NCBI GenBank assembly: GCA_934590505.1
Contig: CAKTPC010000064.1
Span: 1 to 11,520, forward strand
DNA from: an uncultured Oscillospiraceae bacterium
Lineage (GTDB): Bacteria; Bacillota; Clostridia; Oscillospirales; Oscillospiraceae
Reading direction: 5' to 3'
Length of the DNA: 11,520 nucleotides
This document shows, in pieces, positions 1 through 5,827 of this stretch. The notes below the pieces were generated by a model. The model searched no databases and was not told the origin of the DNA. It saw only the letters and a list, made by a program, of their open reading frames with translations. Within the stretch, counting starts at the first letter, position 1. Every line of letters starts with the position of its first letter. The translations under genes were made by a program, and so were the position numbers.

Positions 1-672
1 GTGCTGTGCCACAGCGCCGGTACTTGGGATTATAACACGCTCATCGCGAATGTTCAAGCGTACATGGCGCAAAAGGGCGAATGGAAGCCCAAGGAGGAGA
101 ACTCCTTTGCCCCGGCGCTCTGCAACCGCATCGACCGCAACACCGGCGGCATCGTCATTGCGGCAAAAAATGCCGAGGCACTGCGCATCCTCAACGAGAA
201 AATACGTGACAGAGAGATTGAGAAGTTCTATCTCTGTGCCGTATCCGGCAGGCCGCGCCCCGCTTCCGGGCGGCTTGAGAACTATCTGTTCAAGGACGCG
301 AAGAAGAACCAGGTCTTTATAAAGGATAAGCCCGAACCGGGCTGCAAGACCGCGGTAACGGAGTACCGCGTGCTGGACAGTAAGGGTCAGCTCTCGCTCG
401 TGGAGTGCAGGCTGCTGACGGGGCGCACGCACCAGATACGCGCGCAGATGGCGCACGCTGGCTGGCCGCTGCTCGGCGATGGGAAGTACGGGCGCGAGCG
501 CTTCAACAAGGACTTCGGCGAAAACGGTCAGGCGCTCTATTCCTACCGGCTGCGCTTCGAGTTCCCGACGGACGCGGGAGCCCTCGAGTATCTGCGCGGT
601 AAAGAGTTCCGGGTCGAGCGCGTGGACTTTGCGGAAAAGTACTTCGGCGTGACGGAGCTGAACTTCGAATAA
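1..672 (+). CDS. RluA-family 23S/tRNA pseudouridine synthase, 5'-truncated by window edge
   Basis: This enzyme would isomerise a specific uridine in rRNA or tRNA to pseudouridine. The catalytic segment is visible as NRIDRNTGG (window residues 42-50), with the catalytic Asp at residue 45; the family usually reads HRLDxxTSG. The second family block, GRTHQIRAQMAHAGWPLLGD, is at 141-160 and is followed by GKYG. The reading frame is already open at base 1. Its first codon (GTG) encodes the Val of a VLCHSAG strand that normally lies well inside the protein, so the true start and any N-terminal S4 domain are upstream of the window. About 223 residues are present, against roughly 290-320 for a full protein. 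The NRID wording and the roughly 25-residue insert before it fit a Clostridia subgroup. The target uridine cannot be read from sequence, so no rluA/C/D symbol is given. A terminator follows directly. Confidence 0.93.
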   Translation: MLCHSAGTWDYNTLIANVQAYMAQKGEWKPKEENSFAPALCNRIDRNTGGIVIAAKNAEALRILNEKIRDREIEKFYLCAVSGRPRPASGRLENYLFKDAKKNQVFIKDKPEPGCKTAVTEYRVLDSKGQLSLVECRLLTGRTHQIRAQMAHAGWPLLGDGKYGRERFNKDFGENGQALYSYRLRFEFPTDAGALEYLRGKEFRVERVDFAEKYFGVTELNFE

Positions 673-685
673 CTACAAGCACTTC

Positions 686-723
686 AACTGCTGCTCTCGG
701 AAAACAGGGGCAGCAGTTTTATT
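686..723 (+). terminator. Rho-independent terminator after the pseudouridine synthase gene
   Basis: The inverted repeat AACTGCTGC (686-694) / GCAGCAGTT (710-718) forms a 9-bp stem with a 15-nt loop. The stem may extend inward by G-T pairs. Its 3' arm runs into TTTT and a further T-rich stretch. It begins 14 bases after the stop codon, so it should separate this gene from spoVAD. Confidence 0.85.
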
Positions 724-780
724 TTACATTTTTTGCTCCGTTCCGGAAATAATACCATCATTAAATGCTATTGAAAGGGC

Positions 781-787
781 GGAGGAG
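781..787 (+). promoter_or_regulatory. Ribosome binding site fixing the spoVAD start
   Basis: GGAGGAG lies 1 nt upstream of the ATG at 789, with its GGAGG core 3 nt upstream. The spacing is short, but the in-frame ATG at 765 has no purine-rich site upstream. Starting at 789 gives a 338-residue protein, the same length as Bacillus subtilis SpoVAD (recalled), so 789 is preferred. Confidence 0.7.
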
Positions 788-788
788 C

Positions 789-1805
789 ATGGCGAAAAGG
801 ATCGGCAGCAGGACGATAGAGCTGACGGCAAACGTCCGCGTCGCGGCGTCAGCCGCGGTGGCGGGAAAGAAAGAGGGCGAGGGTCCTCTCAAGGACTGCT
901 TTGACTATGTGTCGCAGGACTCGTACTTTGCCGAGGACAGCTGGGAGAAGGCCGAGACGAGCATGCTGCGCCAGTGCTTCGGCATATGCCGCGGCAAGGC
1001 AGGCGGCGCGGCGTTCGAGCCGGAGTGCGTCCTCGGCGGGGATTTGCTCAACCAATGCGTCAGCTCCTCCTTCGCGCTCAAGGACAGTGAACTTCCCTAC
1101 CTCGGGCTATACGGGGCGTGCTCGACGATGGCGGAGGCGCTGTGTCTGGCGGCGCTGTTGATAGACGGCGGAGGCTTCAAGACCGCCGCCGCACTCACCG
1201 GCTCGCACTTCTGCACGGCGGAGCGGCAGTACCGCTTCCCGCTTGAATACGGCGGGCAGCGCACACCGACCAGTCAATGGACGGTCACAGGATCCGGATG
1301 CGTGATGCTCTCCAAGGACGGGCACGGCCCGCGCATAAGCCGCGTGACGCCGGGCCGGATAGTCGACGCGGGCATAGCCGACGCGAATAACATGGGCGCG
1401 GCAATGGCTCCCGCGGCATATGACACGCTGAGCGCACACTTCAAAGACACCGGTCGCACGCTCGATTACTACGACGCGATCTTCACCGGCGACCTCGGCG
1501 CGGTCGGGCACGACATTCTCCAAGAGCTTTTCCGGCGCGACGGCATTGAGCTCGGCATGCGCTATATGGACTGCGGCGTGCTGATATACGACCTCAAAAC
1601 GCAGGATGTACACGCGGGCGGCTCGGGCTGCGGATGCAGCGCCTCGGTGCTCGGCGGGCATATCCTGCCGGCAATGGAGCGCGGGGTATGGAGGCGTGTG
1701 CTCTTTGCGGCGACGGGCGCACTCATGTCCCCGGTGACCTGCCAGCAGGGGTGCAGCATCCCGGGGATATGCCACGCGGCCGCGTTTGAAACGGAGGAGC
1801 AATAA
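789..1805 (+). CDS. spoVAD: Stage V sporulation protein AD (dipicolinic acid-binding SpoVA component)
   Basis: SpoVAD is a forespore protein of the SpoVA complex, which moves Ca-dipicolinic acid into the developing spore and releases it in germination; SpoVAD is the soluble subunit known to bind dipicolinic acid. The 338-residue product has the thiolase-like fold signature: LAGDLLNQ-type block at 83-89 (GGDLLNQ), GACSTM at 109-114 with Cys111 at the thiolase-cysteine position, SHFCTAERQYRFP at 139-151, EYGGQ at 153-157, VTGSG at 166-170, MAPAAYDT at 206-213, TGDLGAVG at 233-240, AGGSGCGCSA at 276-285 and ATGALMSP at 308-315. These match B. subtilis SpoVAD block for block. spoVAE follows after 1 base, so the two form an operon. 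spoVAC, the usual upstream partner, is replaced by an rRNA/tRNA modification gene and a terminator. A sigma-G promoter would be expected in 724-780, but none is convincing. Confidence 0.96.
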   Translation: MAKRIGSRTIELTANVRVAASAAVAGKKEGEGPLKDCFDYVSQDSYFAEDSWEKAETSMLRQCFGICRGKAGGAAFEPECVLGGDLLNQCVSSSFALKDSELPYLGLYGACSTMAEALCLAALLIDGGGFKTAAALTGSHFCTAERQYRFPLEYGGQRTPTSQWTVTGSGCVMLSKDGHGPRISRVTPGRIVDAGIADANNMGAAMAPAAYDTLSAHFKDTGRTLDYYDAIFTGDLGAVGHDILQELFRRDGIELGMRYMDCGVLIYDLKTQDVHAGGSGCGCSASVLGGHILPAMERGVWRRVLFAATGALMSPVTCQQGCSIPGICHAAAFETEEQ

Positions 1806-1806
1806 A

Positions 1807-2178
1807 ATGGATGTGCTGCTTCAATACCTCAAGGCCTTTGCCGTAGGCGGGCTGCTGTGCATCATCGGGCAGCTGCTCATTGACTACACAAAGCTGACCC
1901 CGGCGCGGATACTGACAAGCTACGTCGTTGCAGGCGTGATACTCGGTGCGCTCGGAGTATATCAGCCGCTGGCCGATTGGGCGGGCGCGGGTGCAAATGT
2001 CCCGCTCACGGGCTTTGGAAATGCCATCGCAAAGGGAGTGAAGAAGGCCGTCGCCGAAGATGGCGTCCTAGGCGTGCTGACCGGCGGCTTCACCGCCGCC
2101 TCCGCGGGTCTCGGAGCCGCTGTGTTCTTCGGGCTGCTGATATCCCTCATATTCAGATCAAAGGACAAGAACAAATAG
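1807..2178 (+). CDS. spoVAE: Stage V sporulation protein AE (SpoVA channel membrane subunit)
   Basis: A small integral membrane subunit of the SpoVA dipicolinic-acid channel in the forespore/spore inner membrane. The ATG at 1807 gives 123 residues, in the size range of the SpoVAE/SpoVAEB family. The sequence starts MDVLLQYLKAF and has hydrophobic segments at about 11-27, 36-52 and 92-117, separated by the family's LxPARILTSYV stretch (about 32-42) and a Gly/Ala-rich region with GFGNAIAKG (about 73-81). The C-terminus is short and basic (RSKDKNK). A GGAGGAG site at 1793-1799, inside the end of spoVAD, is spaced 7 nt from the ATG, which suggests coupled translation. An upstream in-frame ATG at 1786 lies within spoVAD and lacks such a site. 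A terminator follows 9 bases after the stop. Confidence 0.93.
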   Translation: MDVLLQYLKAFAVGGLLCIIGQLLIDYTKLTPARILTSYVVAGVILGALGVYQPLADWAGAGANVPLTGFGNAIAKGVKKAVAEDGVLGVLTGGFTAASAGLGAAVFFGLLISLIFRSKDKNK

Positions 2179-2187
2179 AAACTCGGC

Positions 2188-2218
2188 AAGGGCGGCGGTG
2201 TATCGCCGCCCTTATTTT
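2188..2218 (+). terminator. Rho-independent terminator of spoVAD-spoVAE
   Basis: AAGGGCGGCG (2188-2197) pairs with CGCCGCCCTT (2204-2213), a 10-bp GC-rich stem with a 6-nt loop, followed by ATTTTA. The position just after the spoVAE stop and the T-rich tail define + strand termination. Confidence 0.9.
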
Positions 2219-2224
2219 ACATAT

Positions 2225-2248
2225 TATCATTTACTTAATATCATTTAC
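2225..2248. repeat. Tandem 10-bp direct repeat in the AT-rich convergent spacer
   Basis: TATCATTTAC occurs at 2225-2234 and again at 2239-2248, a 14-bp period. A related TTTTACAT lies at 2215-2222. The repeats stand out in an otherwise GC-rich region. The second copy provides most of the candidate -35 box of the + strand promoter described next. The repeats could be a protein-binding site or simple low-complexity drift. Confidence 0.6.
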
Positions 2249-2272
2249 ATATTTTATTTCCCATAATATAAT
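2244..2272 (+). promoter_or_regulatory. Candidate sigma-A promoter pointing antisense into comM
   Basis: TTTACA (2244-2249; 5 of 6 to consensus) is followed after exactly 17 bases by TATAAT (2267-2272; 6 of 6). Transcription would start near 2279, run through the hairpin at 2300-2335 and enter the comM 3' end in antisense. No annotated + strand gene lies downstream. AT-rich DNA yields such matches by chance, so this is a prediction only. Confidence 0.4.
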
Positions 2273-2294
2273 TCACATAAAATAAAAGAGATGT

Positions 2295-2335
2295 AAAAAT
2301 CGGGAGCAGCCGTTCAATTAAACGGCTGCTCCCGA
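2295..2335 (-). terminator. Strong Rho-independent terminator after comM
   Basis: CGGGAGCAGCCGTT (2301-2314) and AACGGCTGCTCCCG (2321-2334) form a perfect 14-bp stem, 15 bp with the outer T2300-A2335 pair, with a 6-nt loop. On the - strand the stem is followed by five T (complement of AAAAA at 2295-2299). On the + strand no T-run follows. It lies 69 bases beyond the comM stop and probably ends the mgsA-hisS-aspS-comM transcript. Confidence 0.9.
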
Positions 2336-2404
2336 ATAATATTGGGGTCCTAAATGTGCTTTTTCACGGCTCTTACATGCTTCAAAAGATTCGAAATAGC
2401 AGTA

Positions 2405-3925
2405 TCACACACCGCCGGTCGGGTCGTAGGTGCGGTACTGTATCGCCTCGGCGATGTGTTCGGGCGCAATATTCTCCTCACCCGCAAGGTCGGCTATCGT
2501 GCGCGCTACACGCAGTATCCTGTCATAGCTGCGCCCGGAGAGGTTCATCGCGCTGAACGCCGCTTTCATAAGCTCCTCGCACTCGGCATTGAGCACGCAG
2601 AACTCGCGCAGACCGGCGCTGCCGATGCGCGCGTTGCACATACTTCCGTCCCCGGCAAAGCGCGCATGCTGGCGCTCCCGCGCTGCGTCGACGCGCTTCT
2701 TTATCTCGGCGGAGCTCTCGGCCGGTGTGCGGCTGCGCAGCTCGTCATACTCAAGTGCGGGGACCTCAACGATTATATCTATCCTGTCGAGCAACGGGCC
2801 GGATATCTTTGAATGGTAGCGGCGGACGTCCTTCTCCGAGCAGCGGCAGCGCCCGGACGGATGTCCGTACCAGCCGCATTTGCATGGATTCATTGCGCAC
2901 ACGAGCATGAACCGGCTGGGGAACGTCACCGAGCCCGACACGCGCGAGACAGTCACTTCCCCGTCCTCAAGCGGCTGGCGCAGCACCTCAAGCACGTCGC
3001 TGCGAAACTCCGGCAGCTCATCAAGAAACAGCACGCCGTTGTGCGCAAGGCTTATCTCCCCGGGGCGCGGAAAGCTGCCTCCCCCGGCAAGGCCGATCGC
3101 CGACACCGTGTGGTGCGGCGCGCGGAACGGGCGCTGCGCGATTATCGGGTGCTCTCGCCCTGTGAGCCCCGCGACGGAATGGATCTCGGTACACTGGATC
3201 ATTTCGTCCCGGCTCATCTCTGGAAGTATGCCCGGCAGGCGCTTTGCCATCATTGACTTGCCCGCGCCCGGCGGGCCGACGATAAGGATATTGTGCCCGC
3301 CCGCGGCGGCGATCTCAAAAGCACGCTTGACGTTCTCCTGCCCCTTGACATCGGCAAAATCCGGCAGAGGACGCACATCCTCCCCGGGTCTAGGCGGCTG
3401 TGCGGGCTCAAGCTTTTCCTCGCCGCGCAGGTGGCGCAGCAGCTCCCGCACGTTCTTAACAGGGTAGACGGTTATGCCCTCGGCAAAGGCGGCCTCGTCC
3501 GCGTTCTCGGCGGGGACGAATATCTCACGCACACCCTCACGCGCCGCGGCAAGCGCCATAGGCAGCGCGCCCTGGACCGGGCGCAGCTCGCCGAGCAGGG
3601 ACAGCTCGCCGATAAAGGCCTTGTCGCTCCCGGGCGTGTCAATGTCTCCGGAGGCGGCGAGGATGCCGACTAGGATAGGCAGGTCATATACCGTGCCGGC
3701 CTTCTTTTTATCCGCGGGCGCAAGGTTCACCGTGAGCCTGCTGACCGGGAAGCGGAAACCGTTATTCTTTATCGCGGCACGCACACGTTCACGCGCCTCC
3801 TTGACGGCGGCGTCCGGAAGCCCGACGATGTCAAAGCCCGGAAGCCCGTTCGATATGTATACCTCGACCTCGACTCCGTAGCCTCCGATGCCGCTGACGC
3901 CGAAACTGTTGATGCTCGAAAACAT
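2405..3925 (-). CDS. comM: YifB/ComM-family Mg-chelatase-like AAA+ ATPase
   Basis: A homologue of ComM, a hexameric helicase that promotes branch migration when transformed DNA is integrated; in many Firmicutes the exact role is untested. The 506 residues match the usual family length. The N-terminal ChlI-like domain (1-165) starts FSSINSFGVSGIGGYGVEVE and contains GLPGFDIVGLPD (27-38). The AAA+ core has Walker A GPPGAGKS (217-224, Lys223), the family's RPFRAPHHT (265-273) and Walker B VLFLDE (298-303). A cysteine cluster at 343, 348, 350, 360 and 362 forms the zinc-finger-like insert. LLDRIDI at 378-384 and the C-terminal SGRSYDRILRVARTIADL (463-480) complete the family pattern. The ATG at 3925 has a GGAGG site 7 nt upstream. 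It lies 92 bases downstream of aspS with a stem-loop between, and is probably cotranscribed. No other competence gene is visible. Confidence 0.95.
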   Translation of the reverse strand: MFSSINSFGVSGIGGYGVEVEVYISNGLPGFDIVGLPDAAVKEARERVRAAIKNNGFRFPVSRLTVNLAPADKKKAGTVYDLPILVGILAASGDIDTPGSDKAFIGELSLLGELRPVQGALPMALAAAREGVREIFVPAENADEAAFAEGITVYPVKNVRELLRHLRGEEKLEPAQPPRPGEDVRPLPDFADVKGQENVKRAFEIAAAGGHNILIVGPPGAGKSMMAKRLPGILPEMSRDEMIQCTEIHSVAGLTGREHPIIAQRPFRAPHHTVSAIGLAGGGSFPRPGEISLAHNGVLFLDELPEFRSDVLEVLRQPLEDGEVTVSRVSGSVTFPSRFMLVCAMNPCKCGWYGHPSGRCRCSEKDVRRYHSKISGPLLDRIDIIVEVPALEYDELRSRTPAESSAEIKKRVDAARERQHARFAGDGSMCNARIGSAGLREFCVLNAECEELMKAAFSAMNLSGRSYDRILRVARTIADLAGEENIAPEHIAEAIQYRTYDPTGGV

Positions 3926-3960
3926 ATTTCATCCTCCCCTGCCGCTCATGGATATACGAC

Positions 3961-4003
3961 ACGGCGGAGTGCCCCGGATATTCTCCGTAAGGCGCTCCGC
4001 CGT
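3961..4003. repeat. Long inverted repeat between aspS and comM
   Basis: ACGGCGGAG (3961-3969) is inverted as CTCCGCCGT (3995-4003). After one T-G position the pairing continues with GCC (3971-3973) / GGC (3991-3993), and a nested CGGA (3975-3978) / TCCG (3984-3987) closes the loop. The compound stem spans almost the whole aspS-comM spacer. No T-run follows on either strand, so it is not a standard terminator. It may be an mRNA processing or stability element, or a palindromic interspersed repeat. Confidence 0.7.
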
Positions 4004-4017
4004 ATATGATTCTAATG

Positions 4018-5799
4018 TTATTCTTCGAGTTCGCCGACGGTGGCAATGTGCAGCTCGTCAAGCTGCTTCTGCTCGACCGTGGAGGGAGCGCCCATCATGA
4101 CGTCCTGCGCGTTCTTGTTCATCGGGAAGGCAATGACCTCACGGATGCTCTCCTCACCGGAGAGGAGCATGACCATACGGTCTACGCCCGGGGCTATACC
4201 GGCATGAGGGGGAGCGCCGTAGCAGAAGGCGTTGTACATTGCGGGGAATTTCTTCTTGACGTCCTCTTCGCCGAGACGCACCATCTCGAAAGCCTTTATC
4301 ATGATCTCGGGATCGTGGTTACGGACAGCACCGGAGGAGAGCTCAACGCCGTTGCAGACAAGGTCGTACTGGTCGGCGGTGATGGTGAGCGGGTCTATCT
4401 CGCCGCGCTCTGCCTTGAGCAGCACATCCAGCCCACCGGAGGGCATGGAGAACGGGTTGTGGCAGAACTCAAGCTCGCCGGACTCCTCGCCGATCTCGTA
4501 CATCGGGAAGTCGACGATCCAGCAGAACTCGTAGCGTTCCTTATCCATGTGACCGGGAACAGCCGCGCCGAGCATCTTGCGCATGACGCCGGCGGTTTTC
4601 TGCGCGGCATCCTTCTTCCCTGCCGCAACAGCGACGAGACAGCCCGGCTTCAGGCCGAGAACTTCGGTAATGCTGTCCCTGCGGTCATTGAGGAACTTGC
4701 TGATGCCGCCGACGAACTCGCCGTTTTCTTCGACCTTGAACCAATAGGGCTTGTTGCCCGCCTGCACCTCGACATCGGCGCAGAGCTTGTCTATCTGCTT
4801 TCTGGTCATCTCGCATCCGGAGACGGCAACGGCCTTTATGACGTTGCCCGGTGCAAAGGGAGCAAACTCAGTGCCCTGAACGAGCGCGGTGATGTCCTGC
4901 ACGACAAGGTCAATGCGCAGGTCGGGCTTATCAGAACCGTACTTCTCCATTGCCTCGAGATACGGGATGCGTGTAAACGGAGCCTTGGAAGCGATATCAT
5001 AAGTGCCGTACTTTGCAAAGATCGGAGGCAGCACGTCCTCGAGGACGGCGAAAACATCCTCCTGAGTGGCAAAAGCCATCTCCATATCTAGCTGATAGAA
5101 CTCGCCGGGGGAACGGTCGCCGCGCGCGTCCTCATCGCGGAAGCAGGGGGCGATCTGGAAATAACGGTCAAAGCCGGAGGTCATGAGCAGCTGCTTGAAC
5201 TGCTGCGGAGCCTGCGGCAGAGCATAGAACTTGCCGGGGTGCTTTCTCGCGGGGACAAGATAGTCACGCGCGCCCTCGGGAGAGGAGGCGGTGAGTATAG
5301 GCGTGGTGATTTCAAGGAAGCCGTGCTCGGTCATCGCCTGACGCAGAGCTGCTACGACGTTGCAGCGGAGAATGATGTTCTTCTTGACAGCGGGGTTTCT
5401 GAGGTCGAGATAGCGGTACTTGAGACGCTGGGTCTCATCGGCCTCACGGCTGCGGTTTATTTCAAAGGGCAGTTCGTTATAGCGGCACTTGCCGAGGACC
5501 TCGATCTTCTCGGGGACGACCTCGATATCGCCGGTCGGGAGCTTGGGGTTTTTGCTGGCGCGCTCGCGCACGGTGCCCTCGACGGAGATGGTGGACTCCT
5601 TATTGATGCCCTTGACAACGGCCATCATGGCTTCGTCCTCAATGACGACCTGAGTCGTGCCGTAAAAATCACGCACGACGACAAACGCAAAATTGCTGCC
5701 GACCTCGCGGACGTTCTCCATCCAGCCGACTATTTTGACCTTCTGCCCCACATTCTCGATGCGGAGCTCATTGCAGGTATGTGTACGGGATTGTGTCAT
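4018..5799 (-). CDS. aspS: Aspartyl-tRNA synthetase, bacterial type
   Basis: This class IIb synthetase charges tRNA-Asp with aspartate using ATP in the cytoplasm. The 593 residues are the usual bacterial length. The order is an N-terminal OB-fold anticodon domain (about 1-105; Arg31 and Gln50 align with the anticodon-contacting Arg28 and Gln46 of E. coli), the catalytic core with SPEGARDYLVP (173-183), QAPQQFKQLLM (196-206), motif 2 FRDED (220-224), the bacterial GAD insertion (about 290-410), and motif 3 GIAPGVDR (534-541). Motif 2 continues ARGDRSPGEFYQLD, as in alphaproteobacterial enzymes, rather than LRADRQPEFTQ as in Bacillus or E. coli. The position that separates discriminating (Leu) from tRNA-Asn-misacylating (His) enzymes is Val33, and Lys83 matches the discriminating type, so Asp-tRNA-Asp-only activity is inferred. 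AGGAG lies 8 nt before the ATG. hisS ends 28 bases upstream, so the two form an operon. No T-box is seen. Confidence 0.97.
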   Translation of the reverse strand: MTQSRTHTCNELRIENVGQKVKIVGWMENVREVGSNFAFVVVRDFYGTTQVVIEDEAMMAVVKGINKESTISVEGTVRERASKNPKLPTGDIEVVPEKIEVLGKCRYNELPFEINRSREADETQRLKYRYLDLRNPAVKKNIILRCNVVAALRQAMTEHGFLEITTPILTASSPEGARDYLVPARKHPGKFYALPQAPQQFKQLLMTSGFDRYFQIAPCFRDEDARGDRSPGEFYQLDMEMAFATQEDVFAVLEDVLPPIFAKYGTYDIASKAPFTRIPYLEAMEKYGSDKPDLRIDLVVQDITALVQGTEFAPFAPGNVIKAVAVSGCEMTRKQIDKLCADVEVQAGNKPYWFKVEENGEFVGGISKFLNDRRDSITEVLGLKPGCLVAVAAGKKDAAQKTAGVMRKMLGAAVPGHMDKERYEFCWIVDFPMYEIGEESGELEFCHNPFSMPSGGLDVLLKAERGEIDPLTITADQYDLVCNGVELSSGAVRNHDPEIMIKAFEMVRLGEEDVKKKFPAMYNAFCYGAPPHAGIAPGVDRMVMLLSGEESIREVIAFPMNKNAQDVMMGAPSTVEQKQLDELHIATVGELEE

Positions 5800-5827
5800 A
5801 CTCTTTTCTCCTATCTGTAACAGCGGC

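Noticed and set aside
724..780. Sigma-G promoter for spoVAD (CATCATTA at 756-763 as a -10 box)
   Set aside because: No acceptable -35 element sits 17-18 bases upstream, so the match is too weak to annotate.
765..788. Upstream ATG for spoVAD
   Set aside because: It has no ribosome binding site and would add eight residues not expected from the family length of 338.
2354..2812. 152-codon + strand frame downstream of the candidate promoter at 2244
   Set aside because: It lies almost entirely opposite the comM 3' end and has no ribosome binding site or domain; the promoter, if real, more likely makes a non-coding RNA.
3929..3949. Six-residue - strand mini-ORF overlapping the comM ribosome binding site
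   Set aside because: It has no ribosome binding site of its own; the overlap is probably chance.
4006..5091. 361-codon + strand open frame antisense to aspS
   Set aside because: It lies wholly opposite a well-conserved AspRS, has no recognisable domain, and is explained by the high GC content and codon bias of the - strand gene.
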